This document shows positions 17,755 through 26,516 of a DNA stretch of 64,000 nucleotides, one piece after another. Source of the DNA: Gudongella sp964575895 (GTDB taxonomy: Bacteria > Bacillota > Clostridia > Tissierellales > Tissierellaceae). Location of the stretch: the NCBI GenBank assembly GCA_964575895.1, contig CAZNTE010000002.1, positions 72,228 to 136,227 of the forward strand. The letters are read 5' to 3'. Made by a program: the position numbers and the translations under genes. The notes beneath the pieces are model-generated. The model did no database searches and was not told where the DNA came from. It saw only the letters and a program-made list of their open reading frames with translations. Position 1 is the stretch's first letter, and each line of letters opens with the position of its first letter.

Positions 17755-18636
17755 CTACTCTATATTTTGTACTTGCTCTCTTATTTTTTCTACTTCAGAC
17801 TTTAATTCTACTACGAAACTTACAAGTTTAGAATCGCTAGACTTACTACCAATTGTATTAACCTCTCTATTGAATTCCTGGATAAGAAAATCTAATTTCC
17901 TCCCAACTCCTCCATCCTGGGTTAAAATTTCCTTGAATTGGCTTATGTGACTTCTAAGCCTTGTAATTTCTTCATCTATACTACTTTTATCTGCATATAT
18001 GGCCACTTCCATAGCTAGTCTATCAGGATCAATAAGTGACTTATCCACTAGTAGATTGTTAATCCTATCATTTAATTTTGTTCTATATTCATCCACCACT
18101 AATGGGGATCTTTCTTCCACAGATAGAATAATGGATTCTATAGAATCTAATTTAGTCAACATATCTTCCTTAAGCTGATCTCCTTCAAATATTCTCATTT
18201 CAGATATTTGTTCTAAAGCATCTTTAAGTGATGTATTTAGTGTATCCCATACAAGATCATCATCTAGGTCTCTTTTTTCAGTTCTTAAAATATCAGAAAC
18301 ACTTAAGAGATTACTTAGTCTGATTGAATCCTCAATCTGAAGTTCTTCCTTTAACTCTTCTAGGGCTGCCTTAAAACTTCTTGCCAGAGGTAAATCTACC
18401 TTTACATCCACTGAAGATACGTTTATAAACTCGAAGTTTATAAATACATCAACCTTGCCTCTATTCAAATAGTCCTTGACAGTTTTTTTAATGCTTTCCT
18501 CCAAATATATTAAATATCTAGGTAACTTAACATTAATATCTAAATATCTGTGATTAACTGACTTAATTTCAACCTTTATCCTATAAAGTTCACTTTCACA
18601 TTGACCTTTTCCATATCCTGTCATGCTTTTTAACAT
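17755..18636 (-). CDS. yicC: YicC/YloC family endoribonuclease
   Basis: This 293-residue protein opens with the conserved MLKSMTGYGKG and contains VEIKSVNHRYLDINVKLPR near 23-41. The C-terminal DUF1732 region has KLDFLIQEFNREVNTIGSKS near 253-272. Escherichia coli YicC is an endoribonuclease implicated in small-RNA decay; the Firmicute role is less clear. AAGGAGG precedes the ATG. It heads the leftward gene block, divergent from rqcH. A palindrome ATTGTTACAAT lies 62 bases upstream. Confidence 0.93.
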   Translation of the reverse strand: MLKSMTGYGKGQCESELYRIKVEIKSVNHRYLDINVKLPRYLIYLEESIKKTVKDYLNRGKVDVFINFEFINVSSVDVKVDLPLARSFKAALEELKEELQIEDSIRLSNLLSVSDILRTEKRDLDDDLVWDTLNTSLKDALEQISEMRIFEGDQLKEDMLTKLDSIESIILSVEERSPLVVDEYRTKLNDRINNLLVDKSLIDPDRLAMEVAIYADKSSIDEEITRLRSHISQFKEILTQDGGVGRKLDFLIQEFNREVNTIGSKSSDSKLVSFVVELKSEVEKIREQVQNIE

Positions 18637-18730
18637 AGTATACCTCCTTATGGGTGTTAACTTATTATTATATATGATAGGATTTATATTACTACATATT
18701 GTTACAATAACTTAATATTTTAAATCTTGT

Positions 18731-18756
18731 AAGGTCCATTTAGTGACCTTTTTTTT
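18731..18756 (+). terminator. Intrinsic-terminator-like hairpin in the rqcH leader
   Basis: AAGGTC and GACCTT form a 6-base-pair stem around an 8-base loop, followed by a run of T on the plus strand (18749-18756). No plus-strand gene lies upstream, so it would act on a short leader RNA or on stray rightward transcription entering rqcH. Confidence 0.45.
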
Positions 18757-18800
18757 CCTGTATGATATACTTTAAATAATATGGATTATGGAGGTATACT

Positions 18801-20576
18801 ATGTCATACGATGGATTAGTAACTCGTGCTATAGTGCATGAGTTTAAAGATATATTAATAGGTGGAAGAATAGATAAAGTTTATCAACAAGAGAAAGATG
18901 AATTGTTGTTATTGGTGTATAGTAAGGGTAAAAATCATAAGTTGTTACTATCAGCAAGTAGTAATAACCCCAGAGCTTATATAACCAAATACTCAAAGGA
19001 AAACCCGATGTCTCCTCCTATGTTTTGCATGCTGCTTAGAAAACATCTAATAGGTGGCATAATTCTGGATATAAATCAATATGAAAATGATCGAGTGATA
19101 ATTTTTACAATATCAGGTCAAGATGAACTAGGTAACAAGACCAAAAGAGATCTTGTTGTTGAAATTATGGGAAAGCATAGCAATATAATCTTAATGGATC
19201 AGGAAAGTAAAAAAATTGTTGATTCCATTAAAAGAGTCCCTATTGATGTTTCAAGAGTTAGGCAAATTCTACCTGGGCTGAATTACTCTTTTCTAGATTT
19301 AGAGGATAAACCTAATCCTTTAAGAATATCTAGAGAATCTTTTCTTAAGATAATTGAGGATGCTCCAGGTAACCTGCAATCTTTTAAGTTCTTCTATATG
19401 AGCTTTCATGGATTAAGTCCACTTATTGGTAGAGAGATCTGCAATAATTCAAACATTGACAGCAAGAGAACCATTCTAAGCCTAAGTGATCATGAAAAAA
19501 ATGACCTATATGATAGCTTTTTTTCTATAATGACCAAAGCTTATAACCATGAATATGCCCCCAATTATGTTTTAAATGATGAAACTGGAGAGATTATAAG
19601 TTTCTATGCCTTAATATTGAATCTTTATGGTGATAATAATCATACTATAACAGATACCATGTCCACCATGTTGGATGTGGTTTACAGGAGTAAGGACACC
19701 TATGATAGAGTGATTCAAAAATCAGCAAGTCTAAGAAAAATTCTCCAGACCAAGCTTGAAAGAGCACAGAATAAATTATCAAAGCAAAAAGAAGAGCTTC
19801 TTGAAAGTGAGAATAGAGAGATTTACAAGATTTATGCAGACCTTTTGCAATCTAATATTTATCGAATACAAAAGGGCTTGGATAAAATATCCCTTGATAA
19901 CTTCTATGATCCTGAGATGAAGCCTCTAGTAGTGCCTTTAGACATTAAATTAAGTCCTGCTGATAATGCTCAAAAATATTATAAGAAATACGCTAAACTT
20001 AAAAACGCCCATTCACTACTTAATCTACAGATACCAGATACTGAATCAGAGATTAGTTATTTGGAACATGTTATCATGAGCATGGAAAATGCCTCAGATG
20101 TTAAGGAATTAGACGAAATAAAAGATGAATTAATTAGAGAAGGTTATATCCAAAGAAGTGGCAAAGTCAGGAAGAATATTAAAGAAATAGTATCAAAACC
20201 ACTTCACTTTAAATCCTCAGATGGATTTGATATTTACGTTGGTAGAAACAATAGGCAAAATGAGATATTAACCATGAAAACAGCAAGAAAAGAAGATCTA
20301 TGGTTTCACACCAAGATTATTCCTGGAAGTCATGTAATTATAAAAACAAATGGTAGTAAGGTTCCTGAAAATTCAATGGAAGAAGCAGCAACTTTAGCTG
20401 CCTATTATTCTAAGGGAAGAAACTCTAATAATGTTGAAGTGGATTTTACTGAAAAGAAAAACATCAAGAAACCAAAAAACTCAAAACCAGGATTGGTAAC
20501 ATACGACAATCAAAAGACGCTGATTGTAAATCCAAAGTCAGATATAATCCAAAGATTAAAAAAAGTAGAAGATTAA
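18801..20576 (+). CDS. rqcH: Ribosome-associated quality control factor RqcH (NFACT family)
   Basis: RqcH binds obstructed large ribosomal subunits and adds C-terminal alanine tails that mark stalled chains for degradation. The 591-residue protein has an N-terminal NFACT-N domain (about 1-280), helix-hairpin-helix and coiled-coil segments (about 300-445) and a C-terminal NFACT-R domain with DLWFHTKIIPGSHVIIKT near 502-519. Older databases call it fibronectin-binding protein. GGAGGTATACT precedes the ATG. It is the only plus-strand protein gene here and converges on pyrR through a shared terminator. A YlmH gene, implicated in the same pathway in Bacillus, lies 2.5 kb downstream of its 3' end. 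Confidence 0.94.
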   Translation: MSYDGLVTRAIVHEFKDILIGGRIDKVYQQEKDELLLLVYSKGKNHKLLLSASSNNPRAYITKYSKENPMSPPMFCMLLRKHLIGGIILDINQYENDRVIIFTISGQDELGNKTKRDLVVEIMGKHSNIILMDQESKKIVDSIKRVPIDVSRVRQILPGLNYSFLDLEDKPNPLRISRESFLKIIEDAPGNLQSFKFFYMSFHGLSPLIGREICNNSNIDSKRTILSLSDHEKNDLYDSFFSIMTKAYNHEYAPNYVLNDETGEIISFYALILNLYGDNNHTITDTMSTMLDVVYRSKDTYDRVIQKSASLRKILQTKLERAQNKLSKQKEELLESENREIYKIYADLLQSNIYRIQKGLDKISLDNFYDPEMKPLVVPLDIKLSPADNAQKYYKKYAKLKNAHSLLNLQIPDTESEISYLEHVIMSMENASDVKELDEIKDELIREGYIQRSGKVRKNIKEIVSKPLHFKSSDGFDIYVGRNNRQNEILTMKTARKEDLWFHTKIIPGSHVIIKTNGSKVPENSMEEAATLAAYYSKGRNSNNVEVDFTEKKNIKKPKNSKPGLVTYDNQKTLIVNPKSDIIQRLKKVED

Positions 20577-20590
20577 TTTCTTCTACTTTT
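20558..20590. terminator. Bidirectional terminator shared by rqcH and pyrR
   Basis: The perfect 12-base-pair stem AAAAGTAGAAGA/TCTTCTACTTTT (20561-20572 and 20579-20590) with loop TTAATT overlaps the last codons and stop codons of both convergent genes. T-runs follow in both directions, mostly within the stem arms. Confidence 0.82.
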
Positions 20591-21122
20591 CCATTATAAT
20601 CACTTCATCCACTCCATCAGTCTCAACCAGTTTAACCCCAATAACCTCAGATTTTGATGTTGGAACGTTTTTACCTACAAAATCTGGCCTTATAGGAAGC
20701 TCTCTATGCCCTCTATCAACTAAGACAGCTAATTGTACCTTATTGGGTCTTCCCTTGTCCATAAGGGCATCCAAGGCAGCTCTAACTGTTCTTCCAGTAT
20801 AGATAACATCATCTATAAGTATGATTATCTTATCATCCACATTCCCATCAAATTCTTGATTCAATACTGGATTTATATCTATTTTTTTTAAATCGTCTCT
20901 GTATAGACTAATGTCTAGAGTATAAACAGGCACTCTTTCATTTTCTATTTCATAAATCTTTTCAGCAATTCTTTTAGAAAAAGGAACTCCCCTTGTTTTT
21001 ATTCCTACGAGGACCACATCTTTTATACCCTTATTCCTCTCCACAATTTCATTTGCTATTCTAGTTGTAGCTCTAAATATTGCTTTTTGATCCATTAAGA
21101 CAGCTTTTGTAATCAAAATCAT
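20583..21122 (-). CDS. pyrR: Bifunctional pyr operon regulator / uracil phosphoribosyltransferase
   Basis: PyrR binds pyr mRNA to attenuate pyrimidine synthesis genes and has weak uracil phosphoribosyltransferase activity. The PRPP-binding motif VILIDDVIYTGRT is near residue 96, and RATTRIANEIVERN near 19 is typical of PyrR. The start is uncertain: the ATG at 21122 abuts GGGAGAG, while a TTG at 21116 is spaced 8 bases from it. Either start overlaps the rluD end by about 45 bases. Relatives begin near this point. No pyr biosynthesis genes are in the window, so it acts in trans. Shares its terminator with rqcH. Confidence 0.93.
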   Translation of the reverse strand: MILITKAVLMDQKAIFRATTRIANEIVERNKGIKDVVLVGIKTRGVPFSKRIAEKIYEIENERVPVYTLDISLYRDDLKKIDINPVLNQEFDGNVDDKIIILIDDVIYTGRTVRAALDALMDKGRPNKVQLAVLVDRGHRELPIRPDFVGKNVPTSKSEVIGVKLVETDGVDEVIIMEK

Positions 21123-22032
21123 CTCTCCCATCTAATTTTTTTAGTACAGTCTGAAAATACTCTGGAAGATCACACTGAAATTCTACCTTCTGATTATCTA
21201 CTGGATGTATAAATCCCAACTTTCGAGCATGTAACAATTGTTTTTCCAACTTAAATTCATTGTTTAAATTAGAGTAAACTGGATCACCTACAACTGGATG
21301 CTTTAAGAACGAAAAATGAACCCTTATCTGATGAGTTCTTCCTGTTTCAAGCTTAACTGCAACTAATGTATACTTTTCAAATCTCATTAAGACTTTGTAA
21401 TGAGTAATAGCTTCTTTACTATTATCATGAGTAACTGCCATCCTTTTTCGATCCCTTTTATCTCTACCGATAGGTTGGTTAATTGTTCCTTCATCAGTCT
21501 TTAAAACTCCATGTATCAAAGCAATATACTCTCTATATACCTTATGAGTTTTAAGTTGATCTGATAGAAATCTGTGAGCAAAGTCAGTCTTAGCAACAAC
21601 AAGAAGTCCAGATGTATCCTTGTCAAGTCTATGGACTATACCAGGCCTTATAATACCATTAATAGATGATAGATTGTCAAGATGAAATAACAAGGCATTC
21701 ACCAATGTATGTTCATAATTTCCTGGTGCAGGATGAACTACCATATCCTGAGGTTTATTGATTATGGCTAAATTTTCATCTTCAAAGACAATATCTAAAG
21801 GTATATCTTCAGGAAGAAGTTCTAATTTTCTTGGTTCAGGTAAGTTTACTAAGATATAATCACCCTCTTTAGGTGAGTAACTAGGTTTCTTTACCTTACC
21901 ATTAACCAGTACATTCCCATCCTTTATCAGCCTCTGGACAAAGGTTCTTGATACTTCATCTATTTCCTGAGAAACAAAGAAATCCAGTCTATCTAAGTTT
22001 TCTTCATCAACATAAATCTCATATGATTTCAT
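21073..22032 (-). CDS. rluD: RluD-family 23S rRNA pseudouridine synthase
   Basis: The protein converts uridines of rRNA to pseudouridine. It has an N-terminal S4 RNA-binding domain (about 10-70) and the catalytic RluA domain with GIVHRLDKDTSGLLV near 130, which holds the catalytic aspartate, plus GRTHQIRVH near 233. I start at the ATG at 22032, one base after the lspA stop (TGATATG), which gives 319 residues; a longer frame to 22065 overlaps lspA. The lspA-rluD-pyrR order matches Bacillus lspA-ylyB-pyrR. The exact target uridines are not known for this subgroup. Confidence 0.93.
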   Translation of the reverse strand: MKSYEIYVDEENLDRLDFFVSQEIDEVSRTFVQRLIKDGNVLVNGKVKKPSYSPKEGDYILVNLPEPRKLELLPEDIPLDIVFEDENLAIINKPQDMVVHPAPGNYEHTLVNALLFHLDNLSSINGIIRPGIVHRLDKDTSGLLVVAKTDFAHRFLSDQLKTHKVYREYIALIHGVLKTDEGTINQPIGRDKRDRKRMAVTHDNSKEAITHYKVLMRFEKYTLVAVKLETGRTHQIRVHFSFLKHPVVGDPVYSNLNNEFKLEKQLLHARKLGFIHPVDNQKVEFQCDLPEYFQTVLKKLDGRDDFDYKSCLNGSKSNI

Positions 22033-22033
22033 A

Positions 22034-22501
22034 TCAAGCCTGCTCTCTAATATCAAACTTATCAAATAGAATAGCTATAATTAGAAGTCCAGTGCCAGCA
22101 ACTATAAATATATCAGCTACATTAAAAACTGGAAAATCATACAAACTTCCAAGATCTATCTTAATAAAATCAACAACATACTCCAGTCTTACTCTATCTA
22201 TTAGATTCCCTATGGCTCCACCAATTAAAACCCAGGAAGAAAATTTGCCAAACTTAGTAACCTTGTCTTTTTTTAGGAATAAAAATACAATTCCTCCCAG
22301 TATAACTAGGCTAGTGATTATAATAAAAAAAGTGCGTTGATTCTGCAATATTCCAAAAGCAGCACCATAGTTTTTTACAAAATGCAACTCTAATAGATTT
22401 TCTATAAGAACTATTGGCCTATTACCCATTAAATTGGATATAGCCAATTGCTTAGTGTATTGGTCTAATGCTATTATAACTATCGATATAAAAATCCCCA
22501 A
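22034..22501 (-). CDS. lspA: Lipoprotein signal peptidase
   Basis: LspA cleaves signal peptides of diacylglyceryl-modified prolipoproteins in the membrane. The 155-residue protein has four hydrophobic segments and the signature motifs DQYTK near 13, NYGAAFGI near 43, and the two catalytic aspartates in NLIDR near 100 and FNVADIFI near 125. The start is a TTG at 22501 with AGGAGG 7 bases upstream. A terminator separates it from divIVA, and ileS, usual between these genes in Bacillus, is absent. Confidence 0.95.
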   Translation of the reverse strand: MGIFISIVIIALDQYTKQLAISNLMGNRPIVLIENLLELHFVKNYGAAFGILQNQRTFFIIITSLVILGGIVFLFLKKDKVTKFGKFSSWVLIGGAIGNLIDRVRLEYVVDFIKIDLGSLYDFPVFNVADIFIVAGTGLLIIAILFDKFDIREQA

Positions 22502-22529
22502 ATTACTTCCTCCTAAAAAATACTAGAAC

Positions 22530-22550
22530 AAAAAAGGAGCTATTGCCCCT
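22530..22550 (-). terminator. Intrinsic terminator after divIVA
   Basis: AGGGGC-AATA-GCTCCT forms a 6-base-pair stem (one G-U pair) followed by six T on the minus strand. It sits just after the divIVA stop and before the lspA ribosome binding site. Confidence 0.75.
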
Positions 22551-22558
22551 AAAGCCTT

Positions 22559-23053
22559 CTACTCTTGAACTTCGTTTATTTCGCTTTCATTTTTACTCCC
22601 AGACTCCATATCTTTATAGAAATCTTCCAAGGATAAAAGCTGTGCTTTCATAAATGACTCATAACGAGTCTTGAATATATAAATTTCCTTTTTAAGGTGT
22701 TCATATTCTTCTTTAATGTCTCTTACATCTTCACGAGCTTGTTGAATTATGTGTTTCCCCGTATCTTCTGCATTTTCGATTATTACATCCGCTTTATTTC
22801 TTGCATTCAATCCCACTTCTTCAGCAGTTTTTTGAGCAATTAACAAGGTGCTTTTCAATGTTTCTTCCATAGTGTTGTATTGTCTGATTTGATCAGATAG
22901 CATTCCTATCTTATCCTTATACTCAATGTTTTCCTTGTACATCTTTTCATAATCGTTTATCATGTCAGTTAAAAAAGCATTAACATCTTTTGGCTTGAAT
23001 CCCCAAAAACTTCTTTTGAAAACTTTGTTTTGAATATCCAATGGTGTTATCAT
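22559..23053 (-). CDS. divIVA: Cell division protein DivIVA
   Basis: DivIVA binds curved membrane at poles and septa and recruits division or chromosome-anchoring factors. The 164-residue protein starts with the conserved ITPLDIQNKVF and KPKDVNAFL membrane-binding and dimer motifs, then continues as a long charged coiled coil (about 30-150). Length is typical for short clostridial forms. GGAGTG precedes the ATG. It ends the yggS-sepF-yggT-ylmH-divIVA block. Confidence 0.94.
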   Translation of the reverse strand: MITPLDIQNKVFKRSFWGFKPKDVNAFLTDMINDYEKMYKENIEYKDKIGMLSDQIRQYNTMEETLKSTLLIAQKTAEEVGLNARNKADVIIENAEDTGKHIIQQAREDVRDIKEEYEHLKKEIYIFKTRYESFMKAQLLSLEDFYKDMESGSKNESEINEVQE

Positions 23054-23065
23054 GACATCACTCCA

Positions 23066-23848
23066 TTACTTTAGTTTTCTTAAGACAATATTATATCTGC
23101 CTTTTTTGCTTTGCCCATTTATCTTAAACAGAATTACCCTACCTTTGCCTCTTACTGAAATTAAATCGCCTTCATCTACTTCCTTAGATGCTTTGTCTAT
23201 TTTTTCATGATTAATTTTTATAAGACCAGATTTTATAACCTCTAAACTTTCATTTCTAGATAGTTTAAAAGCAGCACTTATTATTGAATCCAGTCGAAAA
23301 GATGATATGAAATGAGATTCTTCCAAATATTCATCCTCTTTTCTTACTATTTCACTCTTCATGATCTTCCTTAATTCAACCTTTGCATTTCTTACTTTCT
23401 GTAAATTAAGCATAATAAAATCAGTAATTTCTGATTTTAAAATAAGTATGGCTGAATAGGGAAAAATGTAAATATCCCCTATTTTTTCTCTCTTTATACC
23501 AAGGGAAAGTATGGTTCCTAGGTAATCTTTATGCATAAATCCATCCTCAGATGAACTGATCAGAATAGCTTCTACACCTTCACCTATATCAAAGCTATTC
23601 ATGTAATCTGGGAAAATAGCTAAAATTTTTCTCTCAGCTTCATCAATTCCCCCTGATTCCATATACCTTATGTCATCAAATCTATTAAGTATTGAAATGG
23701 CCATTTTCCTTTGATAAGGGTCTAAAAAATCCGTGTAAGATACTATGTGTTTATTTTGTGTTATGATTGCTTTGTCGATGATCTGTCTCATTTTAAATAC
23801 TGTTTCCTGGTCTTTTATATGACCAGTAAGGGTGTCTTTATCAAACAT
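23066..23848 (-). CDS. ylmH: S4-domain RNA-binding protein YlmH
   Basis: The 260-residue protein matches YlmH, which has an N-terminal domain, a central domain and a C-terminal S4 RNA-binding domain (about 185-245, with FRLDSIISAAFKLSRNE near 183). In Bacillus, YlmH has been reported to act like RqcP in adding alanine tails on obstructed 50S subunits. rqcH lies 2.5 kb away, so both halves of that pathway are local. GGTGAA precedes the ATG. It lies 12 bases before divIVA. Confidence 0.92.
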   Translation of the reverse strand: MFDKDTLTGHIKDQETVFKMRQIIDKAIITQNKHIVSYTDFLDPYQRKMAISILNRFDDIRYMESGGIDEAERKILAIFPDYMNSFDIGEGVEAILISSSEDGFMHKDYLGTILSLGIKREKIGDIYIFPYSAILILKSEITDFIMLNLQKVRNAKVELRKIMKSEIVRKEDEYLEESHFISSFRLDSIISAAFKLSRNESLEVIKSGLIKINHEKIDKASKEVDEGDLISVRGKGRVILFKINGQSKKGRYNIVLRKLK

Positions 23849-23850
23849 AA

Positions 23851-24117
23851 CTAATTCACCAAATTAAGTATTAAAGTATAAATTAATCTTAAAATTATAA
23901 TTGCAACCCAAGGTGAAAAATCAATGAAGCCTTTATTCAATCCAATTTTTTCTAATAACCCTCTAGCAGGTGCCATAATTGGCTCTGTCAATTCGTATAA
24001 AACTTTCCCAAATATGTTATTTGTAGGAATTCTAAATATATTTACAAAGATTCTGACGATAATTAAAATCTCTATAAAGTCAAATAAAATTCTTACTGAT
24101 CTTAAAAATGTATACAT
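23851..24117 (-). CDS. yggT: YggT family membrane protein
   Basis: This 88-residue protein has two hydrophobic segments (about 8-28 and 65-85) flanking the conserved NIFGKVLYELTEPIMAPAR region near 33-51. YggT/YlmG proteins are membrane proteins of unclear function tied to division or osmotic balance. AAGGAGA precedes the ATG. It is squeezed between sepF (10 bases) and ylmH (2 bases), the standard order. Confidence 0.92.
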   Translation of the reverse strand: MYTFLRSVRILFDFIEILIIVRIFVNIFRIPTNNIFGKVLYELTEPIMAPARGLLEKIGLNKGFIDFSPWVAIIILRLIYTLILNLVN

Positions 24118-24127
24118 CTAGGTCTCC

Positions 24128-24565
24128 TTACCAAGGGAATATCCCTCTGTTTTTTAATTCATCTTTTAGTCCATCAATTTCAACATTTGTTGGAGCTAAT
24201 ATAAAGATGTCCTTAGTTACTTTTTGTATCTTTCCTTCTACAGCATATAATCCACCATTTATAAAGTCAAAAATTTGTCTTTTGACATTAGTATCAAGCT
24301 GTTCGAAATTTACTACTACTGCCTTTCTAAGCTTTAAATCATCAATTATTGATGGTGCCTCTTCATAGCTAAGTGGTTCGTGAACTGCAATTTTCATGTT
24401 GTTATTAGTATGAATATTTACTACCTTATTGTTATACTTCTTAGATTTAGCCGGTGCTGAAATTTCAACATCATCAATTTCATCTTCGTAAACAATCTCT
24501 TCCTCTTCTTCTTCGTAATCATCGATACCAATAAAATACTTAAATTTGTCTAAAAAATTACCCAT
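24128..24565 (-). CDS. sepF: Cell division protein SepF
   Basis: SepF anchors FtsZ filaments to the membrane and shapes the septum. The 145-residue protein begins with an amphipathic membrane-targeting helix (MGNFLDKFKYFIGI), followed by an acidic low-complexity linker (EEEEEIVYEDEIDDVE), and the core domain (about 55-145) with VVVNFEQLD near 89 and DFINGGLYAVEG near 104. AGGAGGG precedes the ATG. Neighbours yggS and yggT are as in Bacillus (ylmE, ylmG). Confidence 0.95.
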   Translation of the reverse strand: MGNFLDKFKYFIGIDDYEEEEEEIVYEDEIDDVEISAPAKSKKYNNKVVNIHTNNNMKIAVHEPLSYEEAPSIIDDLKLRKAVVVNFEQLDTNVKRQIFDFINGGLYAVEGKIQKVTKDIFILAPTNVEIDGLKDELKNRGIFPW

Positions 24566-24576
24566 AATATTCCCTC

Positions 24577-25272
24577 CTAATAATTTCTTTTGCCAAATAT
24601 ACCAGTTCCTACCCTAATCATATTTGATCCCTCTTCAATTGCAATTTCATAATCATTGGTCATTCCCATGGATAAGACATCCATACTTATTTCCCCGTAT
24701 CCTCTTTTAATAATGTCCTCTTTAAGATTATATAAGCCTCTAAAGGTTTCTCTTAGGACTTTTTCATCTTCAGTAAAAGGGGCAATAGTCATTAGTCCCT
24801 TAACCTTAATGTGTTCAAAAGTTAATAACTGTTCTATAAAAGGAATAACATCATCCTTATATAGTCCATATTTTGTATCTTCCTTAGCAATATTTACCTG
24901 AACTAAGCAATCGATTAATCTATTGGAAGCTTTAGCTCTTTTATTGATTTCCTTAGCTAATGATATTCTGTCCAAAGAATGAATAAGATGAATTTTATCA
25001 GCTATGTATTTAACCTTATTTGTTTGGAGGTGACCTATCATATGATACCTGGGAATATCTCCAAGTATAGCCATCTTATCCATTAGTTCCTGAACCTTAT
25101 TCTCTCCCATATCCAGGTGATTTAAATCTAATACTTCTTGAATCTTTTCTACTGGTTGAGTTTTACTAACGGCTATTAAAGTCACATCATCAAATCTATT
25201 TTTCTTTGCCAAAGTTTCCTTGATTCTATTTTCTATCTCACTAATATTATCCTTAATACTAATTTTAAACAC
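24577..25272 (-). CDS. yggS: PLP homeostasis protein (YggS/PLPBP family)
   Basis: This single-domain TIM-barrel protein binds pyridoxal phosphate and keeps vitamin B6 and amino-acid pools in balance. The PLP lysine is in AVSKTQPVEKIQ near 36, with MIGHLQTNKVK near 77 and SMGMTNDYEIAI near 203. The start is unclear: a GTG at 25272 touches the AGGGG site, whereas an ATT at 25263 is 8 bases from it. The same GTGTTTAA-ATT pattern occurs at 56836-56847. It lies 5 bases after the HlyD-like gene. Confidence 0.93.
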   Translation of the reverse strand: MFKISIKDNISEIENRIKETLAKKNRFDDVTLIAVSKTQPVEKIQEVLDLNHLDMGENKVQELMDKMAILGDIPRYHMIGHLQTNKVKYIADKIHLIHSLDRISLAKEINKRAKASNRLIDCLVQVNIAKEDTKYGLYKDDVIPFIEQLLTFEHIKVKGLMTIAPFTEDEKVLRETFRGLYNLKEDIIKRGYGEISMDVLSMGMTNDYEIAIEEGSNMIRVGTGIFGKRNY

Positions 25273-25277
25273 CCCTA

Positions 25278-26507
25278 TTACTGCAATATTTGACCTTCAT
25301 ATACTTTGGAAGGATCCTTTATTACCTCATCATGTATGTTCAAAGTTCGAATTCTCTCACCATCATCAGTTACCAGGTATCCATCATTGTTACCCTTGCT
25401 GACATAAGTTGTATCCCCTTCAACTCCCAAAACATCAACTCTTCTAAATTTAACAACCCCATAAAATTCTTTTACGTATACACCTGATACTCCATCTCTC
25501 TCAAATATACTAGAGTTTGGAACTCCCAAGGCATCATCTTCACTTATTAAAATTCCTGCATCCACATTTCTTTTATTATATACTTCTGCTATATAATTTG
25601 TAGATTTAAATACTAAAATTCTCTTGTTATCAAATAGAATATCATTAACGATTGGGATCCTTATAGTTATTATCTCTTCATCATTTCCCATTAGTCTGAT
25701 TTGATAGCTTCTTCCTAAAACATACTCCATATTATCAATATCAACTAGAACCCCCACGTACCAATCAGAACTATCTATTATCTTAAAAACTGATCTATCA
25801 TCAACTTCATTATCTAGTCGAAACATGGATGGATCAAGATCTTCCAAACCACTAACACTTAATACTTCTTCGGATCCATCCAGTAAGTAAGAAACAATTC
25901 CTGAATGATTAGAGTATAGTTTGCTGGAAAACTTGCTTAAACTGTTTATTAGCTGAGTTCTTCTGATTTTAAGGTCCTCTAAGTTTGATGTGGAGTAATT
26001 ATTATCACTTATTTCATCCATATCTGGTGTATTTAATAGTATTAAGCTATTTTTTAAACTATAGACTTCTCCTATATTTCCGCTTAAAATCTCATTTTGA
26101 ATGGATGAAAGGATTACTTCCATGTTTGATTGTGTATTTGCAACATTTGGACTAGAAGCATTCTCTAAGAAGGCAATCCAATTTTCTATATTATCCAGTT
26201 CAGTCTTCAGGCTAGTAGTATCATTTAATGATGCCACTTCTGCCACTTCAACTCCAACTCTTACCCTGTCCCCTTCCTTTACTATGGGATAGGTTTCACC
26301 AAGAAAGTCAGTTTTGTAGACTTTCTCATCTCTTATAATAATACCTTGTCCCCATTGAACTTTTTCATATTTCCATTCCCTAGGTAAAACAGTATCTACA
26401 TTCTCCCCAAAAACTAAAGGGAGAATAGTAACAATGGCAAATATTCCAAGAATACCTACAAAGTATATCAATATTCTTTTTCTACCTACCTTTATGTTCT
26501 CTGTCAT
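25278..26507 (-). CDS. HlyD-like membrane-fusion/adaptor protein
   Basis: The product has a short cytoplasmic N-terminus, one membrane helix (about 13-33), then an extracytoplasmic domain resembling HlyD-type adaptors: a biotinyl-lipoyl-like half (IVKEGDRVRVGVEVAEVASL near 76-95), a helical hairpin (about 100-200) and a second beta domain. The ATG at 26507 is chosen because AGGTGAG lies 5 bases upstream. No ABC exporter or outer partner lies nearby, so a transport role is doubtful. In clostridia such genes sit next to sepF and yggS, which suggests an envelope or division role (inference). Confidence 0.75.
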   Translation of the reverse strand: MTENIKVGRKRILIYFVGILGIFAIVTILPLVFGENVDTVLPREWKYEKVQWGQGIIIRDEKVYKTDFLGETYPIVKEGDRVRVGVEVAEVASLNDTTSLKTELDNIENWIAFLENASSPNVANTQSNMEVILSSIQNEILSGNIGEVYSLKNSLILLNTPDMDEISDNNYSTSNLEDLKIRRTQLINSLSKFSSKLYSNHSGIVSYLLDGSEEVLSVSGLEDLDPSMFRLDNEVDDRSVFKIIDSSDWYVGVLVDIDNMEYVLGRSYQIRLMGNDEEIITIRIPIVNDILFDNKRILVFKSTNYIAEVYNKRNVDAGILISEDDALGVPNSSIFERDGVSGVYVKEFYGVVKFRRVDVLGVEGDTTYVSKGNNDGYLVTDDGERIRTLNIHDEVIKDPSKVYEGQILQ

Positions 26508-26516
26508 TAGTCTCAC

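Noticed and set aside
18621..18801. Identical GGAGGTATACTATG at both divergent genes as a regulatory inverted repeat
   Set aside because: Each copy is simply a strong ribosome site, a short spacer and an ATG; the shared TATACT is likely chance in this AT-rich background.
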